Assembly (NCBI GenBank): GCA_016715625.1
Contig: JADJZU010000009.1
Location: 62,001 to 126,000, forward strand
Direction of reading: 5' to 3'
Length of the DNA: 64,000 nt
DNA from: Bacteroidota bacterium
GTDB lineage: Bacteria; Bacteroidota; Bacteroidia; Chitinophagales; LD1
The translations under genes and the position numbers were made by a program. The stretch's first letter is position 1. Each line of letters begins with the position of its first letter. Below the pieces are notes generated by a model. The model saw only the letters and a program-made list of their open reading frames with translations, was not told the origin of the DNA and made no database searches. This document shows positions 37,707-47,591 of the stretch, in pieces.

Positions 37707-38933
37707 TTACAATAAAAGACTTACAGGATTTTCAAGCATAGTGCGCAGTGACTGCAGGAACTTTGCTCCCAAAGCGCCATCTACCACCCGATGATCGGCA
37801 CTCAGGGTTACTTTCATTTTGTTTATTACCCGTATTTCATCATTCACCACCCCTGGTTCTTTACGAATAGCTCCTACCGCTAATATACAGGCATCGGGCG
37901 GATTGATGATAGCCGTAAACTCCTCTATACCAAACATGCCCAGATTGGAAATGGTAAATGTGTTGCCCTCCATTTCCTGCGGCAATAGTTTTTTTGATGT
38001 TGCTTTTTGTGCCAGCGACTTCGCCTCTGCCGATATCTCCTGAATGGGTTTTCCATCGGCATGTTTGATAACCGGTACTAGTAAACCGTCTTCTACAGCC
38101 ACGGCCATGCCTACATGAATGTGGTCGTAGTAGCGAATGGTATCGCCCAGCCAGCTGCAATTGACTTGTGGGTTTTGACGAAGTGCCAAAGCCACAGCCT
38201 TTATCACCATATCATTAAACGATACTTTGGCAGGCAATACATTATTGAGTTGTGTGCGCAAGGCTACCGCGTTGTCCATCGGAATATCGATGGTGAGATA
38301 AAAATGCGGTGCACCGTTCTTGCTTTCGGATAAGCGCTTGGCTATTGTTTTGCGCATTTGGCTCACCCGCACATCGCGCGAACCTTCTTTGCCTGTAAAG
38401 GCTGGTTTGGCAGCAATAGCAGAAACGGTAGTAGCCTGTTCCAAATCACGCTTCACAATTCTTCCATCCTCGCCACTTCCTTTTACGGAAGAGAGATTTA
38501 TTCCTTTCTCTTTTGCAATAGATTTAGCCAGTGGAGAAGCTTTAACCCTGGAATCGGTTGGGGTTGTAAGCGGCTGGGTGGCTACCGAATTTGAAACTGT
38601 ATCTTCTTTAACAGATGGAGCAGCAGATTTAGTCTCTTCCTTGACGGCCGCTGCGGTTTCCGGTTGGGCCTGGAGCAAGGCGCTGATATCTTCTCCTTCC
38701 TTTCCCACAATGGCAATCAGGTCGCCTATTTTAAGTGTGTCGCCCTTTTTAGCTGCCACATGCAGTATTACACCATTGAAATATGATTCTAACGGAAGTG
38801 TTGCTTTGTCTGTTTCCACTTCAGCAATTGCATCACCGCTTTTTATTTTATCTCCGACTTTTACACTCAACTCTGCCAAAAAACCATCTTCCATGGTGTC
38901 GGTCATTCTTCCAAGTCTAATCGCTTCTGCCAT
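37707..38933 (-). CDS. Dihydrolipoamide acetyltransferase (E2) of pyruvate dehydrogenase
   Basis: This 408-residue E2 has one lipoyl domain (residues ~3-78) with the lipoylated Lys in EVETDKATLPLE, an Ala/Glu/Thr-rich linker, and a peripheral-subunit-binding domain (VKASPLAKSIAKEKGINL, GSGEDGRIVKRDLE). The catalytic acyltransferase domain ends with the active-site His of DHRVVDGALGAKFL. Residue pattern and linker suggest the pyruvate complex. No E1 or E3 gene is adjacent. The first residues, MAEAIRLGRMTDTMEDGFL, vary slightly from the common MAEIIRMPKMSDTM. Confidence 0.92.
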   Translation of the reverse strand: MAEAIRLGRMTDTMEDGFLAELSVKVGDKIKSGDAIAEVETDKATLPLESYFNGVILHVAAKKGDTLKIGDLIAIVGKEGEDISALLQAQPETAAAVKEETKSAAPSVKEDTVSNSVATQPLTTPTDSRVKASPLAKSIAKEKGINLSSVKGSGEDGRIVKRDLEQATTVSAIAAKPAFTGKEGSRDVRVSQMRKTIAKRLSESKNGAPHFYLTIDIPMDNAVALRTQLNNVLPAKVSFNDMVIKAVALALRQNPQVNCSWLGDTIRYYDHIHVGMAVAVEDGLLVPVIKHADGKPIQEISAEAKSLAQKATSKKLLPQEMEGNTFTISNLGMFGIEEFTAIINPPDACILAVGAIRKEPGVVNDEIRVINKMKVTLSADHRVVDGALGAKFLQSLRTMLENPVSLLL

Positions 38934-39000
38934 ATCTTTTTATTTGGGGGGCTAATGTAAATCAAAATTGCATGTATGAATTGAATGTTGATTTAGAAGG

Positions 39001-40413
39001 TTACAAAGAAAGGGCAACCCGATTGCCCGTTTTCTCCCCCGGATAAAAACTAATCCGATTATCTATCTCAAAGCCGGGTACAGCACAGTTTCTCGACAAC
39101 CCATTGTCATCTATTATTACTTGCAGACTCATCCCACTGATTTTAAAAACAATCCAGATACGCCCGGGTTCTGTGATGGGTTGCAAACTTTTTTCAACTG
39201 CTTCCAGCACGTAAGGAAGCAGGAGCATTGCCGGAATCTTGCGCTGCAGCGAAACGTTATCATCTGCCTTTATCAAAAAATCCAATCGACCATTTAATCT
39301 GCTTTGCTCCAACTCCAGATAAGTAGACAGGAATTTTATCTCCTCTTCCAGGGTCACCTCTTTTTTGTTGTCCATTGCCAAACTCAGCAGCATTAATTCT
39401 TTAAACTTCTGCAGCAGTTCGTAGGCCATAATTTTTTCTCCTTTCAGCACGTAGGACTGTATCCAATCGAGGAGGTGCTGTAAATAAACGGGAGAATGCT
39501 TCGGGGTTTCGGGGGCTTTGGCAGGAGTTGTGTTCTTCAAGGTTGACTTTTGGAATGCTGCTGCATTTCGCTTGCCTGAATTGCGGAGATAAGAAAAAAC
39601 AATCACCGCAACCATGGCAAAAAGGAGCAGGGCCAGAACGAAGCCAAACCAAACTGTCTTATAAAAAACCGGCTTATCGATTTTCTCTACCTGAGATTGT
39701 ACCGGAGAGGTATCTGCTGCGGCAATGAAATTCGCTGCTGGTGGTTGCTGTATCGGTTTATTGTCTTCCAGTTTCCAATGTTCTTCTATGAAGGAAACAG
39801 TTGCAGCATCGCAAGGTTGGAGATATTCCAAGGGGCTCAGGCGGAATAGCTGCGTATCTGATTTTGCATAAAGCGTTTTGAGGGTTGTATCATATACTAA
39901 AGCATGAAAGGGCGAAGCGGCAATGAGTGCAGAATCGGAATAATCATTACGAGCAAAAGATTTCCATACTTCCCAGATGGCTATATTCCGATGAAAGGAG
40001 TAGTTGCTGATGGCATAATAGCGCAGGCCACTTAAAGTGGAAATAGCAAACACGCCTTCACCCATTTTGCAATAGGCGATGGCAGAATCTACCGGAAACC
40101 AACCAATCTGTTTTTGTGTAACAACATTAAACACCAGAGACTGCTGTGCTGTAATTACCAACAGAATATTTTCGGAAATACAAGGATCAATAAAAAGCAC
40201 CTTTTGATTAAAGGAATGCGGGAATACACTCCACTCCTGCGAATTTTTATGGTAGTAATAGAGTTGATTGTTGCCCGCCACTACCCATACACGCTGGCTG
40301 GTATCTTCGCGCGCTATGCGAATTGTATCTGACTCCGAAAATGGCAGTTCCTGAGCATTCAGCAATAACGAGCCACAAGTAAAAAGAAACAGATAAAAGA
40401 GCCGCAAGAACAT
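39001..40413 (-). CDS. LytS-type sensor histidine kinase lacking its phospho-acceptor (pseudokinase)
   Basis: This 470-residue protein has a signal peptide (to ~20), an extracytoplasmic sensor region, a membrane span at ~253-276 and a cytoplasmic His_kinase region. The region aligns with the LytS family from SPVYLQHLLDWIQSYV (309-322), where the usual NPHFLFN is replaced by SPVYLQH, so the acceptor His is lost. The N-box Asn of the VENA motif is also changed (YVLEAVEKSL, 401-410). A DDNG remains at 435-438. The flanking helices LEEEIKFLSTYLELEQSR are well kept. Its ATG overlaps the stop of the upstream T9SS cargo gene (TAATG). No LytTR regulator is adjacent. Confidence 0.8.
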   Translation of the reverse strand: MFLRLFYLFLFTCGSLLLNAQELPFSESDTIRIAREDTSQRVWVVAGNNQLYYYHKNSQEWSVFPHSFNQKVLFIDPCISENILLVITAQQSLVFNVVTQKQIGWFPVDSAIAYCKMGEGVFAISTLSGLRYYAISNYSFHRNIAIWEVWKSFARNDYSDSALIAASPFHALVYDTTLKTLYAKSDTQLFRLSPLEYLQPCDAATVSFIEEHWKLEDNKPIQQPPAANFIAAADTSPVQSQVEKIDKPVFYKTVWFGFVLALLLFAMVAVIVFSYLRNSGKRNAAAFQKSTLKNTTPAKAPETPKHSPVYLQHLLDWIQSYVLKGEKIMAYELLQKFKELMLLSLAMDNKKEVTLEEEIKFLSTYLELEQSRLNGRLDFLIKADDNVSLQRKIPAMLLLPYVLEAVEKSLQPITEPGRIWIVFKISGMSLQVIIDDNGLSRNCAVPGFEIDNRISFYPGEKTGNRVALSL

Positions 40414-42265
40414 TAGCGCTGAATAATGATTTTCTCTTGCGCGATGAGCGACTCCTTATCGATGATGTGCAGATAATAAATGCCTGTGGGCAGATACGCG
40501 GTTTTGAATGAAAAGACATTCGTGCCCGCTTTTACACGGTCAGCAAAGAGTTCTTTTACTAATTGTCCGCTTGCGTTCATCAGGTTGACAAAAACAAAAT
40601 TACCCGGATTGCTTTCGAATTTTACCGAAAAACTCTCGGTAGCCGGATTCGGAAAAATTTCGGCACTCATTAGCTCCTGGACGGGCTTTCCGAAAGAAGA
40701 AACAACCGATGAATCAGAATTCACAATCTTGGCCACCCAGGTGCGCCACACTTGTGTTTGATACACAAAAGAGCCTGATATCCAGGCTGTGTTTGGCTCA
40801 TTAAACTTTCGCTGAATGCCGGTGTAATCGCCCCAACGCTCCACGGAATCCTGAAGCACATCTACCGTGTTTAGTCCGTTTTTGACAACCGTTACATCTG
40901 AAATATTTCCTTGCGCATCACGATAAAAAGCAACTGTCCCCGGAAAGGTATCCGGAGATGAATAGGAACAGGTGATGAGCGCCCGGTTATCGAACTCATT
41001 GTTACCCATGTAAGCAATGCTGGGGTAAGCATAATCTACTCCCGGAGCAGAAATAATTTGCCCGGTGACCGATGGTGTAGTCGACACGTTATTAATTACT
41101 CCCAGATATACCGATGCAGTGGAGGTATTCGGGTCTATGGTATTCTGCACGTATTGCACTTTATCGTTTTCGGTAAAGGCAGACAACACTCTGGCGTCAT
41201 TGGTGGCCAGGAACTGTGTGTCTGTTTGCAGACCATTTGGAGGCAGGCCATAACTCAGATTTGATTTAAGCAATTGCGTGAAAACTGCGCATTGCCGGAC
41301 TCATAACTATCGGAAATAGTATGTAGAAAAACAGTATCGTTCGATAAATCGCCCGGGCGCACCGACACAAAATAAGTTTGTGGTTGCGGGTTGCTATAGC
41401 TGGGTTGCGCTACACAAACATTCCAGATGGGTCGTCCATTGTATTTTATATCGTGCCAGTAATTAAACTGTAAGGTATCTCCGGCATACCCATTGGTTTT
41501 ATCGATTTGCCAAATGGCAGAATATCTAAATCCGGTTTTCCAGTCTTCACCGTCTTTGAGGTGATTGTAGGTCATGAAAAAATCTTTGTCGTTCAAAGCC
41601 ACGATTGGATAATCGCTCCAGGTTGTATCGTTCAGATAATTACCGGTTAGCTGATAAATATTCCAACTACCCGCAGGGTTGTTGGTTTGCGAAAAGGCAA
41701 CAATCAACTTAGAAGTAACACTGGCGTTTCCGGCAAAAAAATGAATGATAAATCGGTCTTCCCACGGGTCGTATAACACCCGCGGATCACTGGTGCTGCT
41801 ACCCAAACTGAGCCCTGCAAAACCAATCAGCGTTTTGGATTGGAGTTGCGTGCCCGACTCATTATACACGCGTATATTGGTATTCACCACGCTTACTATT
41901 TTCCCTTCATTGGATATCGCGATGTGGTTATCGTTGGGTGTTCCTTGTGCAGGATTAGCCAAAAAATTATCCGCAACAATGGGTGCCGGAGAAATCGCTC
42001 TATCGCTTTTGCGAATGCTGCGGTTGCTCTGATGCAATAAGCGCTGCGCATTCAATTGCTCTTTTTTGTTCCCGTAATCGGAGGCAGGCATGGGTTGCTG
42101 ACGGATGTTTAACACGTTTACTTCCCAGTCCTCGTCAATAGGGTCTGACAAATTAACTGTATGCGAAAGCGGTATCGCGCGATTGCGCTCCACTGCCACC
42201 GAAAACGGCTGTGCGAAAACCTGCAGCGAGAGTGCACAGCAACTTATGATGATTAATTTTTTCAT
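40413..42265 (-). pseudogene. T9SS-secreted protein of unknown function, one frameshift
   Basis: The ATG at 42265 starts a signal peptide (MKKLIIISCCALSLQVFAQ). The body (~615 residues when joined) has strand-rich, sialidase-like phrases: DNHIAISNEGKIVSVVN, RVLYDPWEDRFIIHF, TWSDYPIVALNDKDFFMTYN. The frame breaks after NAQF; one more T in the T4 run at 41281-41284 (plus-strand A4) rejoins it to TQLLKSNLSYGLPP. The end is a type A T9SS sorting domain (AEIFPNPATESFSVKF, TGIYYLHI, EKIIIQR). It is translationally coupled to the degenerate LytS-type kinase, so the pair may form a cargo-plus-receptor unit. Confidence 0.75.
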
Positions 42266-42365
42266 GGGTCTAAAATAATAAATCGCAGAGCCATACGACT
42301 TGTTGCTTGCAGAAAAACAGTGGCATTTATTCTTTAACTTTCTTTCATTTGCTTAAAATGATTTT

Positions 42366-42944
42366 ATGAAAAAGTATGTTCCGGTGATTATGTGCATTCT
42401 GTTATGGGGCACTTCCTGCAACGACAAATACCCGATTGATGAACTTCCGGATGATACCACTCCCCCGTCTCTCACTTATCCGTTTTTAAGTTTTTCATCC
42501 ACCAAACAGTTTATCACTTTTGGCGACACACTCAACGGTGAACTTTGTAAAGGCTATTGGTTTGAGATGTTAGATTCTAATCAAAACGTGGCCGCAGCGG
42601 CATCCGGTATTGTGACCGGCATTGCCGACCAGACCGGAGGTGCAAAATCTATTTCGGTAAAATATAAAGCGAACTCCATCTATTCTTTTGTCTACGCCAA
42701 TTTACGAGATGTGCAGGTGGATATCAATGATGCCATCAATCCCGGAACCCTTTTGGGTAAAACAGGACAAGGCGGCAAACTGTATTTCCAATTGATTAAA
42801 AATGATAACGAAGTTTTTTGTCCGCAGACATTTGGCAGCCCCGGATTCAATACCGCTATTGGTCAGGCTATTTCAAAACATAATATCAATTATCCGTCCG
42901 ACACGATTGCAGAACCTTGCTCTGCAACTTCATTGCCCCGATAG
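42366..42944 (+). CDS. Lipoprotein with degenerate M23/LytM-like domain
   Basis: This 192-residue lipoprotein has a lipobox near LLWGTSC (Cys18). The central part resembles the hybrid beta-barrel of M23 peptidases: AAASGIVTGIAD, KSISVKYKANSIYSFVYANL, INPGTLLGKTGQGGKLYFQL. The zinc ligands are missing: no HxxxD before it and no HLHFE, where KLYFQL stands instead. It is thus probably a non-catalytic scaffold or regulator, as LytM-like EnvC/NlpD domains can be. Divergent from the preceding cargo gene by ~100 bp. Confidence 0.65.
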   Translation: MKKYVPVIMCILLWGTSCNDKYPIDELPDDTTPPSLTYPFLSFSSTKQFITFGDTLNGELCKGYWFEMLDSNQNVAAAASGIVTGIADQTGGAKSISVKYKANSIYSFVYANLRDVQVDINDAINPGTLLGKTGQGGKLYFQLIKNDNEVFCPQTFGSPGFNTAIGQAISKHNINYPSDTIAEPCSATSLPR

Positions 42945-42953
42945 TAGAATCGG

Positions 42954-45359
42954 TCACATCCGAATCAACTTTTTTATGCTGGAAAGTCCGGTATGCGTAG
43001 TAAGCATTACCAGGTAAGTTCCACTTTCTAGACCCGCCAGTTGAACCTGTAATGATGATGCGGAGTCGGGAATCGGAGTATGTATTACTTTTCTGCCTAA
43101 GATATCCAACACTTCTACCTTAGCGAAAATGCCTTTCTCAAAGGTCAGCATCACATGATCGTTGGATGGATTTGGGAAAAGCGAAAAACCGGGAATCGGG
43201 CCGGGAAGAGCGGCAACAGCTGTAAACTCACATGGCGCTTCTACCTGCAGCGTATCTATCCGGTCAAAATCCCAAATGCCGAAACAATACTCCCCTTTTT
43301 GAAGGCCATAGACTGTTACAAATCCAATTTTGTTATTTGCACTTCCCTGCTTGTTTACCAAAAATGAATCGCCTATCATCCACTCGCTTTCCGGATTGGG
43401 GCGATACATCAGCACCAGACTATCTTCGCTATTGCTAAAGAATGTGTTGTCCAGATACCCGTTAGCAGTAGAAGTGCTGCCGTTATAATCCAGTCTGGCA
43501 TTAGCATTCAGTAAATCGAGCTGTATACCATCTACGGTCCAATAACGGTAATCATGCAAAAACAATCCGGGTATACCCACCGGCATCCGCTCCGCAGGTA
43601 CCCAGTTATGTTCTACTCGAAGCAGCACTGTATCGGTTGGTATTTGATTGACAGTCACCGTCATTTTAGCGGTACCCATACTGTAGTTACCCGTAGTTGA
43701 GATTTTTCGCCATTCATCGGTAATGGCGTCTTGGATCTTTTCATCAAAATCCAGTGCGATGTAACTAAGCGTAGTGAATGGATCGGCCGGTGACTGATGT
43801 TCTGTGCAGGGGCCCGAAACTAGAACCGTTTCATCTATCCGGGTGCCGTTGCTATAGAAATAAGAAACCGTCACAGGAACCTGTTTGTAGTAGTCAGCGG
43901 CATGCTGTAGTCGTTGCCGGATAATGAACCGATGCGCTACTTCTATATCGGGCGACCAGTTCACCACTACATCCTCCAACCGCTCTATGCTGAAATGAGC
44001 AAAGCCCGGCTGAAGCACCATATCATTGAAAGCATGAGCGTAACCTGTGCCGGCACACTGTGCCATATAATCGCGAAACTTTTCGCTGTTTACATCTTTG
44101 AAAGCGTATTGCTGCAAGTAAGCCCGCAAGCAGCCAAAAAAGACAGCACTATCGGAATAGGCACGCAAACTATGCGCTACATCTGCTCCTTTGTTATACA
44201 CGGTTCGGCCATATGTAAACTGCAAGGGCACATTATACAATGCGTGATAGCCGGAATCTATGACATGCGCCAGACGAAGCACATCTTCATGATTATCGCG
44301 CACCGCTTTCTTATAAGCACTGTCGCCATACATTTTTTCCAGAAATAAGTGTTCGGCATATACCGCCCAACCCTCATTCAGCCACATCTCTTCTGCTTTA
44401 TCGCAGGTAGCTAAATCGCCAAACCAATGATGGCTCAACTCGTGAGCCATGGTCGTTTCATAGGCGGTATTGCCGTTTACCAAGCCCTGCATGTAGGATA
44501 TGTTTGTGGCATGTTCCATAGCACCGGCACTAAAAGGCACTACACAATAGCCCACTCTGTCAAACTCATAAGCACCCAACAAATCTTCGTAGATGTGAAA
44601 TGCCTTCTTCAAGTTGATAAAAGAATTTTTAAGTGCGGTTGTATCCGCAGCACGTGCTGCCAGCAAGACCGGCAACACCCCGTTGATGCCTTGCACCGTA
44701 TCATTTAAAGATTCGTAATCAGACACTGTTACTGAAGCCAGATAGGATGGAATGGTTTGATGCAGTTTCCATTCCCAGGTATGAGAACCATTTCCATTAT
44801 CGACCTCGTTCATGAGCAGACCATTGCAAAATGCTTTCTGATTGCTGTTGGTGGTTATTTCAAAACTATACCGACTTCGCTGCACAAAATTATCGAAGCA
44901 GGGAAACCACACGCGACCATAAGTATGTGGAATAGCCAAAAAGCTAACCCCTATGTTAAATGCATACAGATTGGTCCAATAAAAGCCGCCAAAATCACCC
45001 GGTGCCTGATAAGGAGTGCCTTTATAAAAAATATCAAGCGATACGGAATCACCGGCATTTAGGGCCACCGGAAATGTGATATGTATCACAGAATCACTGT
45101 AAGAAAAAAGGCGGAGTACTCCGTTGAGCTGTATCGAATCCACTTGCAGTTTTAGTAAATCAAGACGTATATCCTGTACCCCATTTAGCTTTGAATGAAC
45201 TCCCAAGGTGGCATGCCCGCGCATCAGTTTGCTCGAGAATGAAGTAAAGTCCAGCTGCAGGTGTATGGTTTTGATATCCAGGGTATCGTGCCGGAGGTCC
45301 TCCGCATGCAACCATGATGTAATGGTCAAAAATAAGAAACAGATAATCGTTCTATTCAT
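42954..45359 (-). CDS. M1-family metallopeptidase with T9SS sorting domain
   Basis: The protein has about 801 residues from the ATG at 45359 (MNRTIICFLFL, leader ending LHAED); a longer frame to 45389 adds a poor N-terminus. The zinc site is HELSHHWFG with the third ligand Glu in WLNEGWAVYAE, preceded by the M1 motif region GAMEHATNISY. The N-terminal beta-saddle (ILQLDF/ LGVHSKLNG) fits aminopeptidase N relatives. The C-terminus is a type A T9SS sorting domain (FSLFPNPSNDHVMLTF, SIKKLIRM). Predicted: secreted or surface aminopeptidase feeding on peptides. Confidence 0.9.
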   Translation of the reverse strand: MNRTIICFLFLTITSWLHAEDLRHDTLDIKTIHLQLDFTSFSSKLMRGHATLGVHSKLNGVQDIRLDLLKLQVDSIQLNGVLRLFSYSDSVIHITFPVALNAGDSVSLDIFYKGTPYQAPGDFGGFYWTNLYAFNIGVSFLAIPHTYGRVWFPCFDNFVQRSRYSFEITTNSNQKAFCNGLLMNEVDNGNGSHTWEWKLHQTIPSYLASVTVSDYESLNDTVQGINGVLPVLLAARAADTTALKNSFINLKKAFHIYEDLLGAYEFDRVGYCVVPFSAGAMEHATNISYMQGLVNGNTAYETTMAHELSHHWFGDLATCDKAEEMWLNEGWAVYAEHLFLEKMYGDSAYKKAVRDNHEDVLRLAHVIDSGYHALYNVPLQFTYGRTVYNKGADVAHSLRAYSDSAVFFGCLRAYLQQYAFKDVNSEKFRDYMAQCAGTGYAHAFNDMVLQPGFAHFSIERLEDVVVNWSPDIEVAHRFIIRQRLQHAADYYKQVPVTVSYFYSNGTRIDETVLVSGPCTEHQSPADPFTTLSYIALDFDEKIQDAITDEWRKISTTGNYSMGTAKMTVTVNQIPTDTVLLRVEHNWVPAERMPVGIPGLFLHDYRYWTVDGIQLDLLNANARLDYNGSTSTANGYLDNTFFSNSEDSLVLMYRPNPESEWMIGDSFLVNKQGSANNKIGFVTVYGLQKGEYCFGIWDFDRIDTLQVEAPCEFTAVAALPGPIPGFSLFPNPSNDHVMLTFEKGIFAKVEVLDILGRKVIHTPIPDSASSLQVQLAGLESGTYLVMLTTHTGLSSIKKLIRM

Positions 45360-45503
45360 ATTGCACGAAGATAGAAGAGCCCGAAACAATTGAAAGCAGG
45401 GCGGCTGTATAGTCTAAATAGGTTAATCAGGCAGCTTTACAGAACCGAACAATCCGAATTTTGAATGGCCCAATTTTCTATTTTGCTGCCGAAAATTCTA
45501 CCC

Positions 45504-47591
45504 ATGGCAAAAACGAATTCGAAACCACACACCGCTACTGAAAAAGGCAAAAACGCATCCAAAGAATTGCCACAGATTCCTTTATTGAATGAATCGCTGG
45601 CTAAAAAGATATTCATAGGACTGGCGGCTGCGCTCTTTGTGTTGATGGTAAGTGTAAGCAAGGATTATGGAATATCCGGTGACGAAAATTTTCACCGCAT
45701 GTATGGTCACCATATTGTGGATTTTTACAAAACATTAGGCAAAGATACCACTGCAGCAACAACCAATGGCCCCGACTCGCTCATGGTATTTTACGGTGGT
45801 TTGTTTGATGGTAGTTCTGCCCTGGTGGCTCGTACACTACCCCAGATAGATGAATGGAACATTCGCCATTTCATCAACTCTATTTTTGGATACTTTGCCA
45901 TGCTCTGTGCTGCTTTGGTAACCGTGGAAATTGTAGGATGGCAAGCCGGTATTATTGCGTTGATTTTCATGGCTGCCTCGCCTCGTTTTTTTGGCGAAAG
46001 CATGAACAATCCAAAGGACATTACGATGGCCGCAGGCTACATGTTTGCCTACGTTTTTATTCTCAAGTTTTTGAAACAGCTCCCTAAGCCTAGTGTAAAA
46101 GTGGCTATCGGGCTGGGTTTAAGTATCGGTATGGCGATGGGTATACGTATTGGTGGATTGCTGTTGATTCCCTACACGTTTATGTTTTATGGATTAGGAA
46201 TGCTGGGCATATACGGCTTCGGAGGGTTGCTGGATTTTTCAAAATTCAAAGAGCAGGTTTGGCCCAGTTTAAAGTTGGTATTGCTGGCCGTGGGACTCGG
46301 CTACTTCTCTTCACTTATATTTTGGCCATACGGTCTGGTAGCTCCTTTTTCGCATCCGTTGGAAGCATTGAATGTGGCTCAAAAATTCCCGGCAACCATC
46401 AAGATTTTGTTTGAAGGAAATCATATCATGAGTACAGAAGTGCCTTGGTATTATATCCCCAAATGGTTGATGATTTCCACACCGCTATTCGGATTGCTCG
46501 GATTGATAGGCTCGCTGTTTTTGATAGAACATTTCAGGAGAAATGGCAAGTTACTTATGCTGGCTTTTTTGTTTTTCACGATTGTATTTCCACTAGGCTA
46601 TGTTGTGTATAAGAAAAGTGTGCTATACGATACCATGCGTCACTTTTTCTTTGTATATCCGAGTATTGTTATTCTATCAGCAATCTCCTTCAATTTTGCA
46701 TTGAATGCTGCACCTAAAATGATGAAGTATGCAGTGTTGGGTGTTATTCTGGTGCTGTTGGCTTTGCCGGTCCGTTTTATGTTGGTCAATCACCCGAATG
46801 AGTATGTGTATTTTAATGAAATAGTGGGAGGCATTAAAGGGGCCTTTGGCAATTACGAAACGGACTACTACATGAACAGTGTAAAGCAATGTGTCGATTG
46901 GCTGAAGGCAAATGAAAATCTGAAGCGCTCCGATGGCAGAAAATCTACCGTGTATAGTAATGCAATTGCACCGGTAGGTCAGTATTTCCGGTTCGATACT
47001 TCGTATGTAGGCTGCGGATATTCGCAATACAGACAACGAAGCGAGAAAAATGCTGATTATGAAATCATGTATTGCCGATTCATTGATCGCAATCTACTTT
47101 TAAAAAATGCATTCCCTCCGGAGCAGAGTATCTATACTGTATATGCGGATGGCGTGCCGCTCTCCTGCGTTATTAAGAAAACGGACAAGCGCGACTATGA
47201 GGGTATGCAACTGATGGAAAAAGGTGACTATGCCGGTGCCAGTGCCCAATTGGAAGGATACGCACAAAAGTATCCTACCAATGAAGTGGTATTGGCGAAT
47301 TTGGGTTTATGCTACCTCAATTTGCAGCAGTTTGACAAAGCCGCTACTGTGCTCACACAATCTTTGGCTTTAAGCACCGAAAACACTAATGCGCAATATT
47401 GGCTGGGCTTGTCTTACATGTATAAACAGGATTATAGTAATGCCGCTCAGATATTGACCAACGTGGTAAAAGAGAACCCATACTTTCCGCCACCATATCG
47501 CGCATTGGCCGAATGTATGGCTCGCTTAGGCGATCAGAATTCTGCTTCGTATTACGCAGGTATTTATCAGCAGTTAAGTCAGAGCAGGTAA
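45504..47591 (+). CDS. GT-C membrane glycosyltransferase with C-terminal TPR domain
   Basis: The protein has about 695 residues. After a Lys-rich N-terminus come 10 or more membrane spans with the GT-C acidic motif in the first loop (YGISGDENFHRMYGHHI). Residues ~575-690 form TPR repeats (GDYAGASAQLEGYAQKYP, VVLANLGLCYLNLQQFDKA, AQYWLGLSYMYKQDYSNAAQ). The ATG at 45465 is possible, but a promoter-like TATTTTG just upstream of 45504 favours the later start. TPR fusion suggests docking of a partner or acceptor. Acceptor and sugar are unknown. Confidence 0.78.
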   Translation: MAKTNSKPHTATEKGKNASKELPQIPLLNESLAKKIFIGLAAALFVLMVSVSKDYGISGDENFHRMYGHHIVDFYKTLGKDTTAATTNGPDSLMVFYGGLFDGSSALVARTLPQIDEWNIRHFINSIFGYFAMLCAALVTVEIVGWQAGIIALIFMAASPRFFGESMNNPKDITMAAGYMFAYVFILKFLKQLPKPSVKVAIGLGLSIGMAMGIRIGGLLLIPYTFMFYGLGMLGIYGFGGLLDFSKFKEQVWPSLKLVLLAVGLGYFSSLIFWPYGLVAPFSHPLEALNVAQKFPATIKILFEGNHIMSTEVPWYYIPKWLMISTPLFGLLGLIGSLFLIEHFRRNGKLLMLAFLFFTIVFPLGYVVYKKSVLYDTMRHFFFVYPSIVILSAISFNFALNAAPKMMKYAVLGVILVLLALPVRFMLVNHPNEYVYFNEIVGGIKGAFGNYETDYYMNSVKQCVDWLKANENLKRSDGRKSTVYSNAIAPVGQYFRFDTSYVGCGYSQYRQRSEKNADYEIMYCRFIDRNLLLKNAFPPEQSIYTVYADGVPLSCVIKKTDKRDYEGMQLMEKGDYAGASAQLEGYAQKYPTNEVVLANLGLCYLNLQQFDKAATVLTQSLALSTENTNAQYWLGLSYMYKQDYSNAAQILTNVVKENPYFPPPYRALAECMARLGDQNSASYYAGIYQQLSQSR

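Noticed and set aside
38320..38955. 211-residue plus-strand frame
   Set aside because: It is antisense to the PDH E2 gene; Ser/Ala-rich low-information sequence mirrors the E2 linker.
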